In this document: positions 27,228-35,572 of the stretch, in pieces
How the letters are laid out: each line of letters starts with the position of its first letter
Position numbering within the stretch: position 1 is the first letter of the stretch
Assembly: GCA_050313995.1 (NCBI GenBank)
Contig: JBNPMM010000006.1
Strand: one strand, 5' to 3'
From: JAUMWX01 sp023394215
GTDB taxonomy: Bacteria; Bacillota; Clostridia; Tissierellales; Peptoniphilaceae
DNA length: 64,000 nt
The notes under the pieces: generated by a model
The model's input: the letters and a program-made list of their open reading frames with translations, nothing else
Databases searched by the model: none
What the model was told of the DNA's origin: nothing
Position numbers and translations under genes: made by a program

Positions 27228-28498
27228 AAATTAATTTGGCAAACAGCTTTTTTGAAAAGGACCTATCAGCTATAAAGGAAGAAATTCTAAGTGCTGACAG
27301 GTTGTTGAAGAGCAGACAGGGAAAAGGAAATGAGTTTTTAGGGTGGATAGATCTGCCTGTTAACTACGACAAGGAAGAATTCGCAAGGATTAAGAAAGCG
27401 GCTGAGAAAATCAGGAAGGATTCCGATGTTTTGGTTGCCATAGGTATAGGAGGATCATATCTTGGGGCTAAGGCTGCTATGGATGCCTTGCTTAATTCCT
27501 ATGAAAAGAAAAAACCGGAAGTGATTTTTGTGGGCAATCATCTTTCATCCGTTGAAACGTTTGAACTTATGGAGTATTTGAAGGATAAGGATTTTTCGAT
27601 AAATGTCATTTCAAAGTCAGGAACCACAACAGAACCGGCTATAGCTTTTAGAATATTTAAAGAATTATTGGAAGAAAGATACGGTTTGGAAGAAGCTAAA
27701 ACAAGGATTTATGCAACTACGGATAAGGCAAGAGGGGCTTTAAAGACCTTAGCCGATAACATGGGTTATGAAACCTTTGTTGTACCGGATGATGTCGGGG
27801 GAAGATTTTCCGTATTGACAGCGGTGGGTTTGCTTCCTATAGCGGCTGCGGGGCTTGATATAGATGCTCTTATGAAGGGAGCTCAAGACGCAAGAGACGA
27901 TTATATGAATAAGTCTTTTGAAGACAACGATTGTTTAAAATATGTCGCAATCAGAAATATCCTATATAGGCAGGGCAAGGAAGTTGAAATACTTGTAAAT
28001 TATGAGCCTAAGTTAAGAAATATTTCTGAATGGTGGAAGCAGTTGTATGGGGAAAGTGAAGGCAAGTCCGAAAAGGGACTTTTACCTGTAAGTGTAGGTT
28101 TTACAACAGATTTACATTCTTTGGGACAAATTATTCAGGATGGACCTAAAAATATTTTTGAAACCCTTGTTTTGGTAAAAGAGGTTAAGCATGATATAGA
28201 AATTAAGGCTGATAAGGATGATCTTGACGGCTTGAACTATCTTGTAGGAAAAACTATGAGTTATGTAAATAAAATAGCCTCAGAAGCTACAGTACAGGCC
28301 CATGTGACAGGTAGGGTGCCTAATGTTATTTTAGAGCTTGAAAGAATAGATGAATATAATCTTGGAAGATTATTCTATTTCTTTGAATACGGTGTTGGAG
28401 TTTCGGGATATGTTTTGGGAGTAAATCCTTTTGATCAACCGGGTGTTGAAGAGTATAAGAAAAACATGTTTAAATTATTGGAAAAGCCCGGATATTAG
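27224..28498 (+). CDS. pgi: glucose-6-phosphate isomerase
   Basis: 424 residues. Glycolytic interconversion of glucose-6-phosphate and fructose-6-phosphate. Motifs include VAIGIGGSYLGAKAAMDAL, VISKSGTTTEPAIAFRIF (phosphate site), DVGGRFSVLTAVGLLP, the catalytic GESEGKSEKGLLP and C-terminal NPFDQPGVEEYKKNMF. It is slightly shorter than many bacterial homologues but complete. Confidence 0.96.
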   Translation: MKINLANSFFEKDLSAIKEEILSADRLLKSRQGKGNEFLGWIDLPVNYDKEEFARIKKAAEKIRKDSDVLVAIGIGGSYLGAKAAMDALLNSYEKKKPEVIFVGNHLSSVETFELMEYLKDKDFSINVISKSGTTTEPAIAFRIFKELLEERYGLEEAKTRIYATTDKARGALKTLADNMGYETFVVPDDVGGRFSVLTAVGLLPIAAAGLDIDALMKGAQDARDDYMNKSFEDNDCLKYVAIRNILYRQGKEVEILVNYEPKLRNISEWWKQLYGESEGKSEKGLLPVSVGFTTDLHSLGQIIQDGPKNIFETLVLVKEVKHDIEIKADKDDLDGLNYLVGKTMSYVNKIASEATVQAHVTGRVPNVILELERIDEYNLGRLFYFFEYGVGVSGYVLGVNPFDQPGVEEYKKNMFKLLEKPGY

Positions 28499-28508
28499 GA
28501 GGGAAAAT

Positions 28509-29021
28509 ATGGAAAAAGGAAATCTTAAGGAAAAGTATAAGTATCCTATGGATAAGCTTACAGAGATGACAAAGTTGGAGCTTAAGGATAGGGGAGTTGA
28601 GATTGAGGATATAGCATCAATAGTTTTTGTTTTACAAAGCAAATATTATGAAGGTTTGACTATGGAACTATGTATTGATGCGGTTGAAAGGGTACTTGAA
28701 AAGAGGGAAGTGGTGCATGCCGTTCTTACAGGTATAGAGATCGACAGGCAGGTTGAAAAGGGCAATATCAAGGAGCCGATAGCAAGTATAATAAGGTCCG
28801 ATGAGGGACTTTACGGAATTGATGAAATCCTTCCTTTGTCCATAGTAAATATATATGGGTCTATAGGGCTTACGAATTATGGCTATCTTGATAAGGAAAA
28901 AATCGGTATTATTAAAGAATTGGACAACGCTAAAGAAGGCAGTGTAAATACTTTTTTGGATGATATAGTTTGTGCCTTGGCAGCCTCAGCTGCTTCAAGA
29001 TTGGCTCACGGCAAGAGATAA
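28509..29021 (+). CDS. YutG/PgpA-like phosphatidylglycerophosphatase A domain protein
   Basis: 170 residues similar to YutG and the PgpA fold: LKDRGVEIEDIASIVFVLQ, REVVHAVLTGIEID, DEGLYGIDEILPLSIVNIYG, SIGLTNYGYLDKEKIG. A role in phospholipid head-group dephosphorylation is likely by family, but not proved for this subgroup. GGAGGG precedes the ATG at 28509. Its TAA overlaps the RNase H start (TAATG). Confidence 0.8.
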   Translation: MEKGNLKEKYKYPMDKLTEMTKLELKDRGVEIEDIASIVFVLQSKYYEGLTMELCIDAVERVLEKREVVHAVLTGIEIDRQVEKGNIKEPIASIIRSDEGLYGIDEILPLSIVNIYGSIGLTNYGYLDKEKIGIIKELDNAKEGSVNTFLDDIVCALAASAASRLAHGKR

Positions 29022-29620
29022 TGGCAAATTATTACGCAGTTAGAAAGGGAAGAAAGCCCGGCATATATAGAAGTTGGGATGAGTGTAAGATGGAAGTAAC
29101 AGGTTTTAAGGGAGCGGAATATAAAAAGTTTGATAACAGGCAAGAGGCTGAAAGCTTTGTTTTTGATAGGGAGATGGGGATAAATGTTTCCGAACTCACG
29201 AAAGATCAGGCAATTTTTTATGTTGACGGTTCTTACAATATCACAACTAAAGAATTTTCTTATGGGATAGTTATGCTTGAGGACGAAAGAGAAAGCTACT
29301 ACAATGAAAAGTTCCAAGATCCCGAACTTAGCGAGCAAAGAAATGTTGCTGGCGAAGTTTATGGTGCTATGAAAGCCATGGAAATGGGGCTTATGGCAAA
29401 AAAGAAAAAGATATATATTTTTTTTGATTATAAGGGCATAAGGGCTTGGGCTTTAGGAGAATGGAAGAGAAACATAAAGCTTACTCAGGACTATAAGGCT
29501 TATTATGATTCTATAAAAAATGATATAGAGGTGGAATTTGTTAAGGTCAAAGCCCACTCAAATGATAAGTATAATGATATGGCTGACAGACTTGCTAAGG
29601 ATGCCTTGGGTATAAAGTAG
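29021..29620 (+). CDS. rnhA: ribonuclease HI with N-terminal RNA:DNA hybrid-binding domain
   Basis: 199 residues. Residues 1-45 form the hybrid-binding (viroplasmin-like) domain (YYAVRKGRKPGIYRSWDECK). The RNase H domain keeps the acidic catalytic set: FYVDGSYN, NVAGEVYGAM, IFFDYKGIRAW and MADRLAKDAL. It removes RNA from RNA:DNA hybrids. There is no independent Shine-Dalgarno, so translation probably restarts at the TAATG overlap. Confidence 0.92.
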   Translation: MANYYAVRKGRKPGIYRSWDECKMEVTGFKGAEYKKFDNRQEAESFVFDREMGINVSELTKDQAIFYVDGSYNITTKEFSYGIVMLEDERESYYNEKFQDPELSEQRNVAGEVYGAMKAMEMGLMAKKKKIYIFFDYKGIRAWALGEWKRNIKLTQDYKAYYDSIKNDIEVEFVKVKAHSNDKYNDMADRLAKDALGIK

Positions 29621-29627
29621 AATAAAA

Positions 29628-29682
29628 AGAAGAAAACACCGTTACAAGAAAAATATGTTTTCTTGTAACGGTGTTTTCTTCA
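29628..29682. terminator. bidirectional terminator between rnhA and mscL
   Basis: AGAAAACACCGTTACAAGAAAA pairs with its complement (TTTTCTTGTAACGGTG...) over about 22 bases around a short loop. Confidence 0.92.
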
Positions 29683-29696
29683 TAAATTCCAATTAA

Positions 29697-30074
29697 TTAT
29701 TTCTTTAATAAATCTCTAATTTCTGTTAACAATAATTCTTCTTTGCTTGGTGCAGGAGGAGCTTCTTCAACAACTTCCTCAACCTTAGGTTTTCTTAATT
29801 TATTAACACCCTTTATAATTAAGAACATACAAAAAGCTATGATGATAAACTTGATTAGGGCATTTATAAAAACACCTACTCCTAATTGAACTCCGGCTAC
29901 AGTTACAACTATTGATGCAAAGTCAACACCTGCAGTTAGAGCACCTATAAGTGGCATTAGTATGTTATCAACAAGAGCGGTAACAATGGCTCCGAAAGCG
30001 GCACCCATTACTACGGCAACACCCATATCAACAACATTACCCTTGGCAATAAAATCTCTGAATTCTTTTAACAC
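29697..30074 (-). CDS. mscL: large-conductance mechanosensitive channel
   Basis: 125 residues. N-terminal MLKEFRDFIAKGNVVDMGVAVVMGAAFG is the pore helix of MscL; a second membrane helix (INALIKFIIIAFCMFLIIKGVN) and a cytoplasmic helical tail follow. It releases solutes on hypo-osmotic shock. AGGAGG precedes the ATG. Confidence 0.96.
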   Translation of the reverse strand: MLKEFRDFIAKGNVVDMGVAVVMGAAFGAIVTALVDNILMPLIGALTAGVDFASIVVTVAGVQLGVGVFINALIKFIIIAFCMFLIIKGVNKLRKPKVEEVVEEAPPAPSKEELLLTEIRDLLKK

Positions 30075-30139
30075 AACTTCCTCCTAATATTTTACTTCAC
30101 TTACATTATATACTAAGTTGAGCAAAAGTCAATTTATAA

Positions 30140-30181
30140 GCTATCAATATAGTTGCTTATTGATAGCCTCTATAATAAAAT
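30140..30181. promoter_or_regulatory. inverted repeat with promoter before the ANT(6)-like gene
   Basis: GCTATCAATA and TATTGATAGC (30140-30149, 30158-30167) are perfect 10-base arms with an 8-base spacer and no T tract. A rightward promoter TTGCTT (30153) - 17 - TAAAAT (30176) overlaps it, so it could be an operator for the downstream operon or for divergent mscL. Confidence 0.45.
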
Positions 30182-30199
30182 ATTATAAAGAGGTGTTTT

Positions 30200-31042
30200 A
30201 TGGATAATAATATTTTACAAGAGATAAAAAACAGGGCCGAAAAAATAGACGGCATAAGAGGACTTTTAAGTATAAATTTCAGGGGACAGGGCTTGCCTGT
30301 GGATGAAGGTATAAGATGCTTTGAACTGGTTGTGATAACAGAGGCGGTTGATGATAAGGATTTGATTATAAGTCTGTTTATAGATGATGATAAGCTTTTG
30401 ATTTATAAGCAATATGAGGAAGTAAGGGAGGGCCATGTAGCCAAGTGCATAAGAGCGAGTTTCACCGATTTTTCTCAACTTACTCTAAAACTTATAGATG
30501 TAAAGGATATGGAAAAATTTGTACCTTATCTTGCACAATTTGATATTTTGATAGATAAAACCAAGGCTATAAAGAAGTTGCCAAAGGTTAAGGACAGGTA
30601 TGACTGGTATGTACCTAAGGCAAAAGAGTTTTATAATAATTGCCTGGGATTTTTTATGACTTTAACAGATATAGCGACAGCCGTGACAAATAGGCAGATA
30701 GTGAAAGCCAATTTTTTGTTTGATGAGTTGAAAAAAGAGCTTCTTAATGTAGCAAATCTTTATATAGGACAAAAGTATGGGGAAATGGTTGCTGTGAATT
30801 CTTTAGGAGATAACATAAAAACTTATTTGGATAAGGATATGTATCAAGAGTTTGAGGGGATTTTTTCAACCGGTAAGGTTGACGAGTTTTGGACATCCAT
30901 TTTCAAGGCGGGGCAGCTTTATAGAAGGCTCGGTTTGGAAGTGGCTGAGAAATTTGCTTATAAGTATCCGAAAAAAGAAGATGTGGAAACTATGAATTTT
31001 CTAAGACAAGTTTATGTGATGAAGCAGGGAGGAAGTAGATGA
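30200..31042 (+). CDS. ANT(6)-fold protein lacking the nucleotidyltransferase motif
   Basis: 280 residues. The second half aligns by eye with aminoglycoside 6-adenylyltransferases: KAKEFYNNCLGFFMTLTDIA, RQIVKANFLFDELKKELL, VANLYIGQKYG and KYPKKEDVETMNFLRQVY. The N-terminal half should contain the GSR...D-x-D metal and nucleotide site, but here the corresponding stretch reads NFRGQGLPVDEGIRCFELVV, without the catalytic aspartates. It is therefore unlikely to be a resistance enzyme. It begins an operon with a D,D-carboxypeptidase (4-base overlap) and a HAD phosphatase. Function unknown. Confidence 0.65.
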   Translation: MDNNILQEIKNRAEKIDGIRGLLSINFRGQGLPVDEGIRCFELVVITEAVDDKDLIISLFIDDDKLLIYKQYEEVREGHVAKCIRASFTDFSQLTLKLIDVKDMEKFVPYLAQFDILIDKTKAIKKLPKVKDRYDWYVPKAKEFYNNCLGFFMTLTDIATAVTNRQIVKANFLFDELKKELLNVANLYIGQKYGEMVAVNSLGDNIKTYLDKDMYQEFEGIFSTGKVDEFWTSIFKAGQLYRRLGLEVAEKFAYKYPKKEDVETMNFLRQVYVMKQGGSR

Positions 31043-32271
31043 AAAGATTTAAAAAGTTGATGGGCTTTTTATTGGCCCTTGTAATATTTTTATCGACTGC
31101 AAATCCGGTATTTGCTGATAAGAACTCATTTACCTATTATGATGAGGTTTCTGTGATATATGCTGGTGATGCTGAAAGCGGAAGGATTTTTTATTCTAAA
31201 AATGCAGATAAGTCTCTTCCTGTAGCTTCTATGTCAAAATTGATGACCTATCTTGTTGTAATGGATGATATAAGTTCCGGCAAGATTAAACTTGATGATA
31301 TAGTTACTATAGATGAGGATGCTGTAGCCTATAATAAAGACGGGTATTCAAGCTTTGATACCAAGCTTGGTGAGAAAATAAGCGTGGAAAATCTTATTAA
31401 GGGTATGATGATAGTTTCCGGAAATGACGCTTCCATAGCTTTAGCAAAGCATTCTGCTAAGACTGAAAAAGCCTTTGTTGAAAAAATGAATGCCAAGGCA
31501 AAGGAATTGGGACTTAAGGCATCGCATTTTGTAAACAGCACAGGTATTACAGAGGTTAAAGAAATTGTCAAAGACGGTAAAACTGTAGAAGAAAAGAGCA
31601 TGAATGTGATGAGTGCGGAGGATCTTTTTGCACTTTCAAGGCATATAGTAAAAAATTATCCTCAAGTAGTGGAGCTTGGAAAACAGACTTCCCTTGTTTT
31701 ACCTGAGAGAAATTTTGCAGGAAATGCCACTTTTCCTGATTTAGGTATAGATGGGACCGAGGGGCTTAAAACAGGATTTACCTATGAAGCCGGTTATTGT
31801 TTGACGGGTTTGTTTGATATGACCCGGGTAAAAGAGGGGCAAAATTATAAGCTCATAACTGTTGTTATGGGGGCTGACACTATGGAAATGCGTCAAAAGA
31901 CTACAATTGAAACTATAGACTATGTTTTAAATAATTACTCCATAAGAACATTGATAAATAAGGATATAGCTGTAACAGACTACTATGATGACAGTACAAG
32001 TCAGAAGAATATAAGACTTTATCCGGCAAAGACCATAGTAGGCATGGTGTCAAATGATGAGAATATAGATATAAGCTATGAGATAGATAGGACAAAAAAA
32101 GCTCCTTATGAAGATGGAGAAGTTATGGGAAAATTGACTCTAAAGCAAAATGAACAGGTGATAGAGAGTCTTGATTTAGTTAACAGAGGCTATGTGCCGA
32201 AGGTTGGATTTTTCTCCTCTCTTACAAGAAATATTAAGACATTTTTAGAAAAATTGATGATGTTATTTTAG
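31039..32271 (+). CDS. D-alanyl-D-alanine carboxypeptidase (DacF/PBP5-like)
   Basis: 410 residues. A signal peptide (1-26, NPVFA) is followed by a class A penicillin-binding carboxypeptidase domain with SMSKLMTYL (SxxK), SGNDAS (SxN) and LKTGFT (KTG), then a C-terminal beta domain and a final amphipathic segment (SSLTRNIKTFLEKLMMLF) that fits membrane anchoring. It trims the terminal D-alanine from peptidoglycan. The ATG overlaps the preceding stop. Confidence 0.94.
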   Translation: MKRFKKLMGFLLALVIFLSTANPVFADKNSFTYYDEVSVIYAGDAESGRIFYSKNADKSLPVASMSKLMTYLVVMDDISSGKIKLDDIVTIDEDAVAYNKDGYSSFDTKLGEKISVENLIKGMMIVSGNDASIALAKHSAKTEKAFVEKMNAKAKELGLKASHFVNSTGITEVKEIVKDGKTVEEKSMNVMSAEDLFALSRHIVKNYPQVVELGKQTSLVLPERNFAGNATFPDLGIDGTEGLKTGFTYEAGYCLTGLFDMTRVKEGQNYKLITVVMGADTMEMRQKTTIETIDYVLNNYSIRTLINKDIAVTDYYDDSTSQKNIRLYPAKTIVGMVSNDENIDISYEIDRTKKAPYEDGEVMGKLTLKQNEQVIESLDLVNRGYVPKVGFFSSLTRNIKTFLEKLMMLF

Positions 32272-32285
32272 GTGAGGGAGGCTTG

Positions 32286-33110
32286 ATGAAGTATATATTT
32301 TTTGATATAGATGGGACTATATTAAGTCATAGTAAAGGGATTTTACCATCAACCGTTAAGGCTATAGAGGAAGCCAAGGGCAAGGGACACAGGTTGTTTT
32401 TGTGTACAGGCAGGTCCTTGGCGGAAATTTCGGACGGTTATTTTAAGTTTGGTTTTGACGGCTATGTATGCGCTGCAGGCTCCTATGTTAAAGTGGAGGA
32501 TAAAGTTATATTTGATAAAAGTATAAAGGAGCATACCATAGACAATTTAATTTATTATTCAGATAAATTAAATCTAAGATATACTCTTGAAGGTGAAGAG
32601 TATGCTTATTATCATAACAGTGGATATGAGTTTTATAAGAAAAAAATAGAGGAATATAGAAATGCTCCTGACAGAAACGCCCTTTATCCACTTGACGAAT
32701 ATTATTTACCTATGAATAGAGCCAAGCCTGCAAGTGAATATTTTAAAAGTAGGACTAAGATAAGCAAGTTGGTTTTATATGCTAAAGACATGCAAGACTA
32801 TGTGGAACTTGAAAAATATATAGATAAGGATTTTTATCTTATAAAATATGACCACTATGCAGAACTTATAATGAAGGGCATAAACAAGTTTGTAGGTATA
32901 GAAAAGGTTTTGGAATATTTTGGGGCAGATCTTGAGGATACGGTTGCTATAGGTGACAGTATGAATGATTACGATATGATAAAAAACGCACATATAGGAA
33001 TAGCAATGGGAAATTCTCCGGACAGGCTTAAGGAAGCTGCCGATTTTGTGACCGACCATATAGATAATGATGGGCTTTACAAGGCTTTAAAGGAACTTAA
33101 TATCATATAA
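32286..33110 (+). CDS. Cof-type HAD phosphatase
   Basis: 274 residues with HAD motif I FFDIDGTIL, motif II region LCTGRSLAE and motif IV GDSMNDYDMI followed by GIAMGNS. The large C2 cap between places it in the Cof/YidA group, which dephosphorylates small sugar phosphates or cofactors. The ATG at 32286 lies after GAGGGAGG. Third gene of the 30200-33110 operon. Confidence 0.92.
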   Translation: MKYIFFDIDGTILSHSKGILPSTVKAIEEAKGKGHRLFLCTGRSLAEISDGYFKFGFDGYVCAAGSYVKVEDKVIFDKSIKEHTIDNLIYYSDKLNLRYTLEGEEYAYYHNSGYEFYKKKIEEYRNAPDRNALYPLDEYYLPMNRAKPASEYFKSRTKISKLVLYAKDMQDYVELEKYIDKDFYLIKYDHYAELIMKGINKFVGIEKVLEYFGADLEDTVAIGDSMNDYDMIKNAHIGIAMGNSPDRLKEAADFVTDHIDNDGLYKALKELNII

Positions 33111-33549
33111 TAAAAAATTTTTCTCCTATATGTTTAGATATTTATTTTCGGGGTAAATAATTAATACCAAGAAAACGAAATCATAATAAATGGTCTTTAG
33201 AAGTTATGAGGAACGCAGTTTGTTCAAAGGGAAGGGATCGATTTATATGACGGAAGTTAATTTATTTGTAGATATTTTCATTGCGAAAACATTGAATTTG
33301 ATGCTGACGAATGAGGTAGGATATTTGCAAGCTTGGTAATTCACAAGAATAGGAGAGTTTATGGAAATTTCGAGTGAGGGATAGTGGCTGTATACGGTAT
33401 AGAAAGTATATGGCCATTATCTTTTTTATATAAGTATAAATATATTTTTAAAATTTATATTTTTTATGGGCTTATAAATTGAAGTTTTGTTAAATTACCT
33501 ATATAATATATTAGGTTTCGTTTTTAATAAAATCTTTTAGGAGATTATC
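33111..33549 (+). other. 439-base intergenic region before sdaAB
   Basis: No convincing gene. A 30-codon ATG frame at 33247-33339 has no good ribosome site. The main structure is the terminator-like hairpin at 33379-33427. The last 120 bases are AT-rich and lead to AGGAG before sdaAB. No T-box, glycine or other known riboswitch core was recognised. Confidence 0.5.
33379..33427 (+). terminator. hairpin with T tract upstream of sdaAB
   Basis: GATAGTGGC...GCCATTATC (one G-U pair) with a partly paired TGTATAC/GTATATG extension, then TTTTTT. It could end the 30200-33110 operon, although it is 270 bases past the stop, or a short leader RNA. Confidence 0.6.
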
Positions 33550-34209
33550 ATGAACAATATTTCTTATTTTAATGTAATCGGTCCGGTTATGATAGGGCCT
33601 TCGTCTTCTCATACGGCAGGAGCTGTCAGAATCGGAAAAGCTGCAAGTTCTATAGTTGAGAAGGGCTTTAACAGGATAGTATTTAAGCTTCATGGATCCT
33701 TTAAGGAAACTTATAAAGGACACGGAACCGATAAGGCTTTGATAGCAGGTTGTCTCGGTTTTATGCCAGATGACGAGAGGATAAAGACAGCTTATGAAAT
33801 AGCTGCTGCAAGAGGGATTGAGGTTGAGTTTAGGGGTGTAGATTTGGTAAATGCCCATCCGAATACTGCTATTTTGGAGTTTTATTATCCTGACGGGCTT
33901 ATGAAATCAGTTAAGGGAATTTCTACCGGTGGCGGACAAATTGAAATTACCTGTATAGACGGAGCGGATGTCAGGCTATTTCCGGGAGATTCCACTGTTA
34001 TAGTTCAATATCATGACAGGAAAGGGATTATAGCTGCTCTTGCCGGTATCATTGCTGAAAATGACTACAATATAGAAAAAATTATGAGCCACGCCAGCGA
34101 AGACAGGGTTACTCTTGTTCTGGTACTGGATAGAAAATTGGATGAAGCTACATTTCAAGCTTTAAGAGAATCGGGCAAGTATGACCATATATCTTATGTA
34201 TACTTTTAA
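33550..34209 (+). CDS. sdaAB: L-serine dehydratase, beta subunit
   Basis: 219 residues. N-terminal serine dehydratase beta domain (FNVIGPVMIGPSSSHTAGAV) and a C-terminal ACT domain (HDRKGIIAALAGIIAENDYN). With the alpha chain it forms the oxygen-sensitive [4Fe-4S] enzyme that deaminates L-serine to pyruvate, feeding pyruvate formate-lyase. AGGAG precedes the ATG; the alpha gene follows after 20 bases. Confidence 0.95.
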   Translation: MNNISYFNVIGPVMIGPSSSHTAGAVRIGKAASSIVEKGFNRIVFKLHGSFKETYKGHGTDKALIAGCLGFMPDDERIKTAYEIAAARGIEVEFRGVDLVNAHPNTAILEFYYPDGLMKSVKGISTGGGQIEITCIDGADVRLFPGDSTVIVQYHDRKGIIAALAGIIAENDYNIEKIMSHASEDRVTLVLVLDRKLDEATFQALRESGKYDHISYVYF

Positions 34210-34229
34210 TGCAGGCTTAAGGAGAAGCT

Positions 34230-35105
34230 ATGTTTAAGAGCGGAAAAGATTTATTAGACAAGTGTAAAAGTAGAAAAATACCTATTTGGGAATGTGCTGC
34301 CGAGGAGGAAATTATAAATTATAATGGGACCATGCAGCAAATTTTCGATAGAAACAGGATAATTTTAGATGTTATGAAAAAATCTGCCCTTAAGGCTACA
34401 AGGGAGGCTGTAAAATCAGTTTCCGGCATAATCGGGGGAGATGCAAAGAAACTTTTTGAATACTCAAATACGGCAAATACCTTGCTTGACAGCAAGATTT
34501 TGAGGCTTATGAGTATGGGCTTATCGACATCGGAGGTAAATGCGAGTATGGGTAAGATTGTAGCAGCCCCAACGGCGGGAGCTGCAGGCATTGTGCCGGC
34601 TGTATTGACTTCTGTTCAAATAGATAAGGGATTTTCCGATGAAGATCTTATAAAAGCCCTATTGACAACAGGCGCTATAGGGTCTATTATAATGAGAAAT
34701 GCATCTGTTTCGGGAGCGGTAGGAGGATGTCAGGCGGAAGCCGGTTCGGCATCTGCAATGGCTGCTGCCGGACTTGTAGAATTGATGGGCGGGACGCCTG
34801 AACAATCTTTGCATGCGGCATCATTTGCTCTTATACATGTTATGGGTTTGGTTTGCGATCCTATAGCAGGTTTGGTAGAATATCCTTGTCTGTTCAGAAA
34901 TTCTTCAGGCGCTATAAATGCTTATATTTCAGCGGAGATGGCACTTGCAGGCATAAAATCGCTTGCTCCCTTCGATGAAGTTGTGCAGGCAATGAAGGAA
35001 GTTGGAGATCAGATGAATCCCAATTTTAAAGAAACTGCCCTTGGCGGTGTGGCAGCCACGCCGACAGGCAAGAGGGTAGAAAGAGAAATTTTTTCAAGAG
35101 AATAA
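34230..35105 (+). CDS. sdaAA: L-serine dehydratase, alpha subunit
   Basis: 291 residues. Iron-sulfur cysteines are visible in GGCQAEAGSASAMAAA and VCDPIAGLVEYPCLFRN; GKIVAAPTAGAAGIVPAVL is the family signature. It is the catalytic half of the anaerobic-type serine dehydratase encoded with sdaAB. Confidence 0.95.
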   Translation: MFKSGKDLLDKCKSRKIPIWECAAEEEIINYNGTMQQIFDRNRIILDVMKKSALKATREAVKSVSGIIGGDAKKLFEYSNTANTLLDSKILRLMSMGLSTSEVNASMGKIVAAPTAGAAGIVPAVLTSVQIDKGFSDEDLIKALLTTGAIGSIIMRNASVSGAVGGCQAEAGSASAMAAAGLVELMGGTPEQSLHAASFALIHVMGLVCDPIAGLVEYPCLFRNSSGAINAYISAEMALAGIKSLAPFDEVVQAMKEVGDQMNPNFKETALGGVAATPTGKRVEREIFSRE

Positions 35106-35129
35106 GCTCGACATTCGTCGGGCGGGCGT

Positions 35130-35205
35130 GCTCTCTTAGCTCAGGAGGTAGAGCGCAACCATGGTAAGGTTGAGGTCGCGGGTTCAAATCCCGCAGTGAG
35201 CTCCA
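35130..35205 (+). tRNA. tRNA-Thr (GGU anticodon)
   Basis: A 76-base cloverleaf with acceptor GCTCTCT/AGTGAGC, D arm GCTC...GAGC, anticodon arm CAACC-ATGGTAA-GGTTG (anticodon GGT), T arm GCGGG-TTCAAAT-CCCGC and encoded CCA. The acceptor stem has one T-T mismatch at the fifth pair. It adjoins an integrase remnant and an accessory patch, as expected of a tRNA integration site. Confidence 0.93.
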
Positions 35206-35211
35206 TAGGAA

Positions 35212-35254
35212 AACGGCTAAATTTAGCGGAAATGTTTAAATTTAGCCGTTTTTA
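35212..35254 (+). terminator. terminator after tRNA-Thr
   Basis: ACGGCTAAATTTA and TAAATTTAGCCGT form a 13-base stem with an 11-base loop, then a T-rich run. Confidence 0.9.
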
Positions 35255-35311
35255 TTAGTTTTGTTATTGCCCTTAAATGACCCTAAAATACTCCTAATTT
35301 ACTTAAAAATT

Positions 35312-35521
35312 CTATGTTTGTGCACCTATTTGTGCACCGATTTTTATATTTCTTTCAGCTTTTTCGACGTTGAATTTTTCAAATTCTGATGTTTTGTGTA
35401 CGTAAGTATTTAAGGTGAAAGCCATTGATGTATGCCCTAAAATATGTTTCATCATATTCTTTACAGTTTGCTTATCGATATTAAATGACTTATAAAGGTA
35501 GTAAAAGTAGAAGTATATCAT
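35312..35521 (-). pseudogene. C-terminal remnant of a tyrosine integrase
   Basis: The last 55 residues match the end of phage/ICE integrases: VKNMMKHILGHTSMAFTLNT followed by YVH, with the conserved His of LGH and the nucleophile Tyr of TYVH. The Arg-His-Arg part and the N-terminal arm-binding domain are absent; upstream sequence is low-complexity. It ends about 107 bases from tRNA-Thr, the usual place of an integrase at its attachment site. It cannot be functional by itself. Confidence 0.8.
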
Positions 35522-35572
35522 ACACTTTTTATATTAAAGTTCTCATCTATTCGTAGTAGGCATGTGGCTTTT

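Noticed and set aside
30200..31042. Aminoglycoside resistance gene.
   Set aside because: The nucleotidyltransferase motif and its aspartates are missing.
33247..33339. A 30-codon gene before sdaAB.
   Set aside because: No ribosome site at a usable distance and no recognisable sequence; too short to support.
35106..35129. A terminator for sdaAA in CGAC-ATT-CGTCG.
   Set aside because: The stem is short and no T tract follows; termination more likely occurs after the tRNA at 35212-35254.
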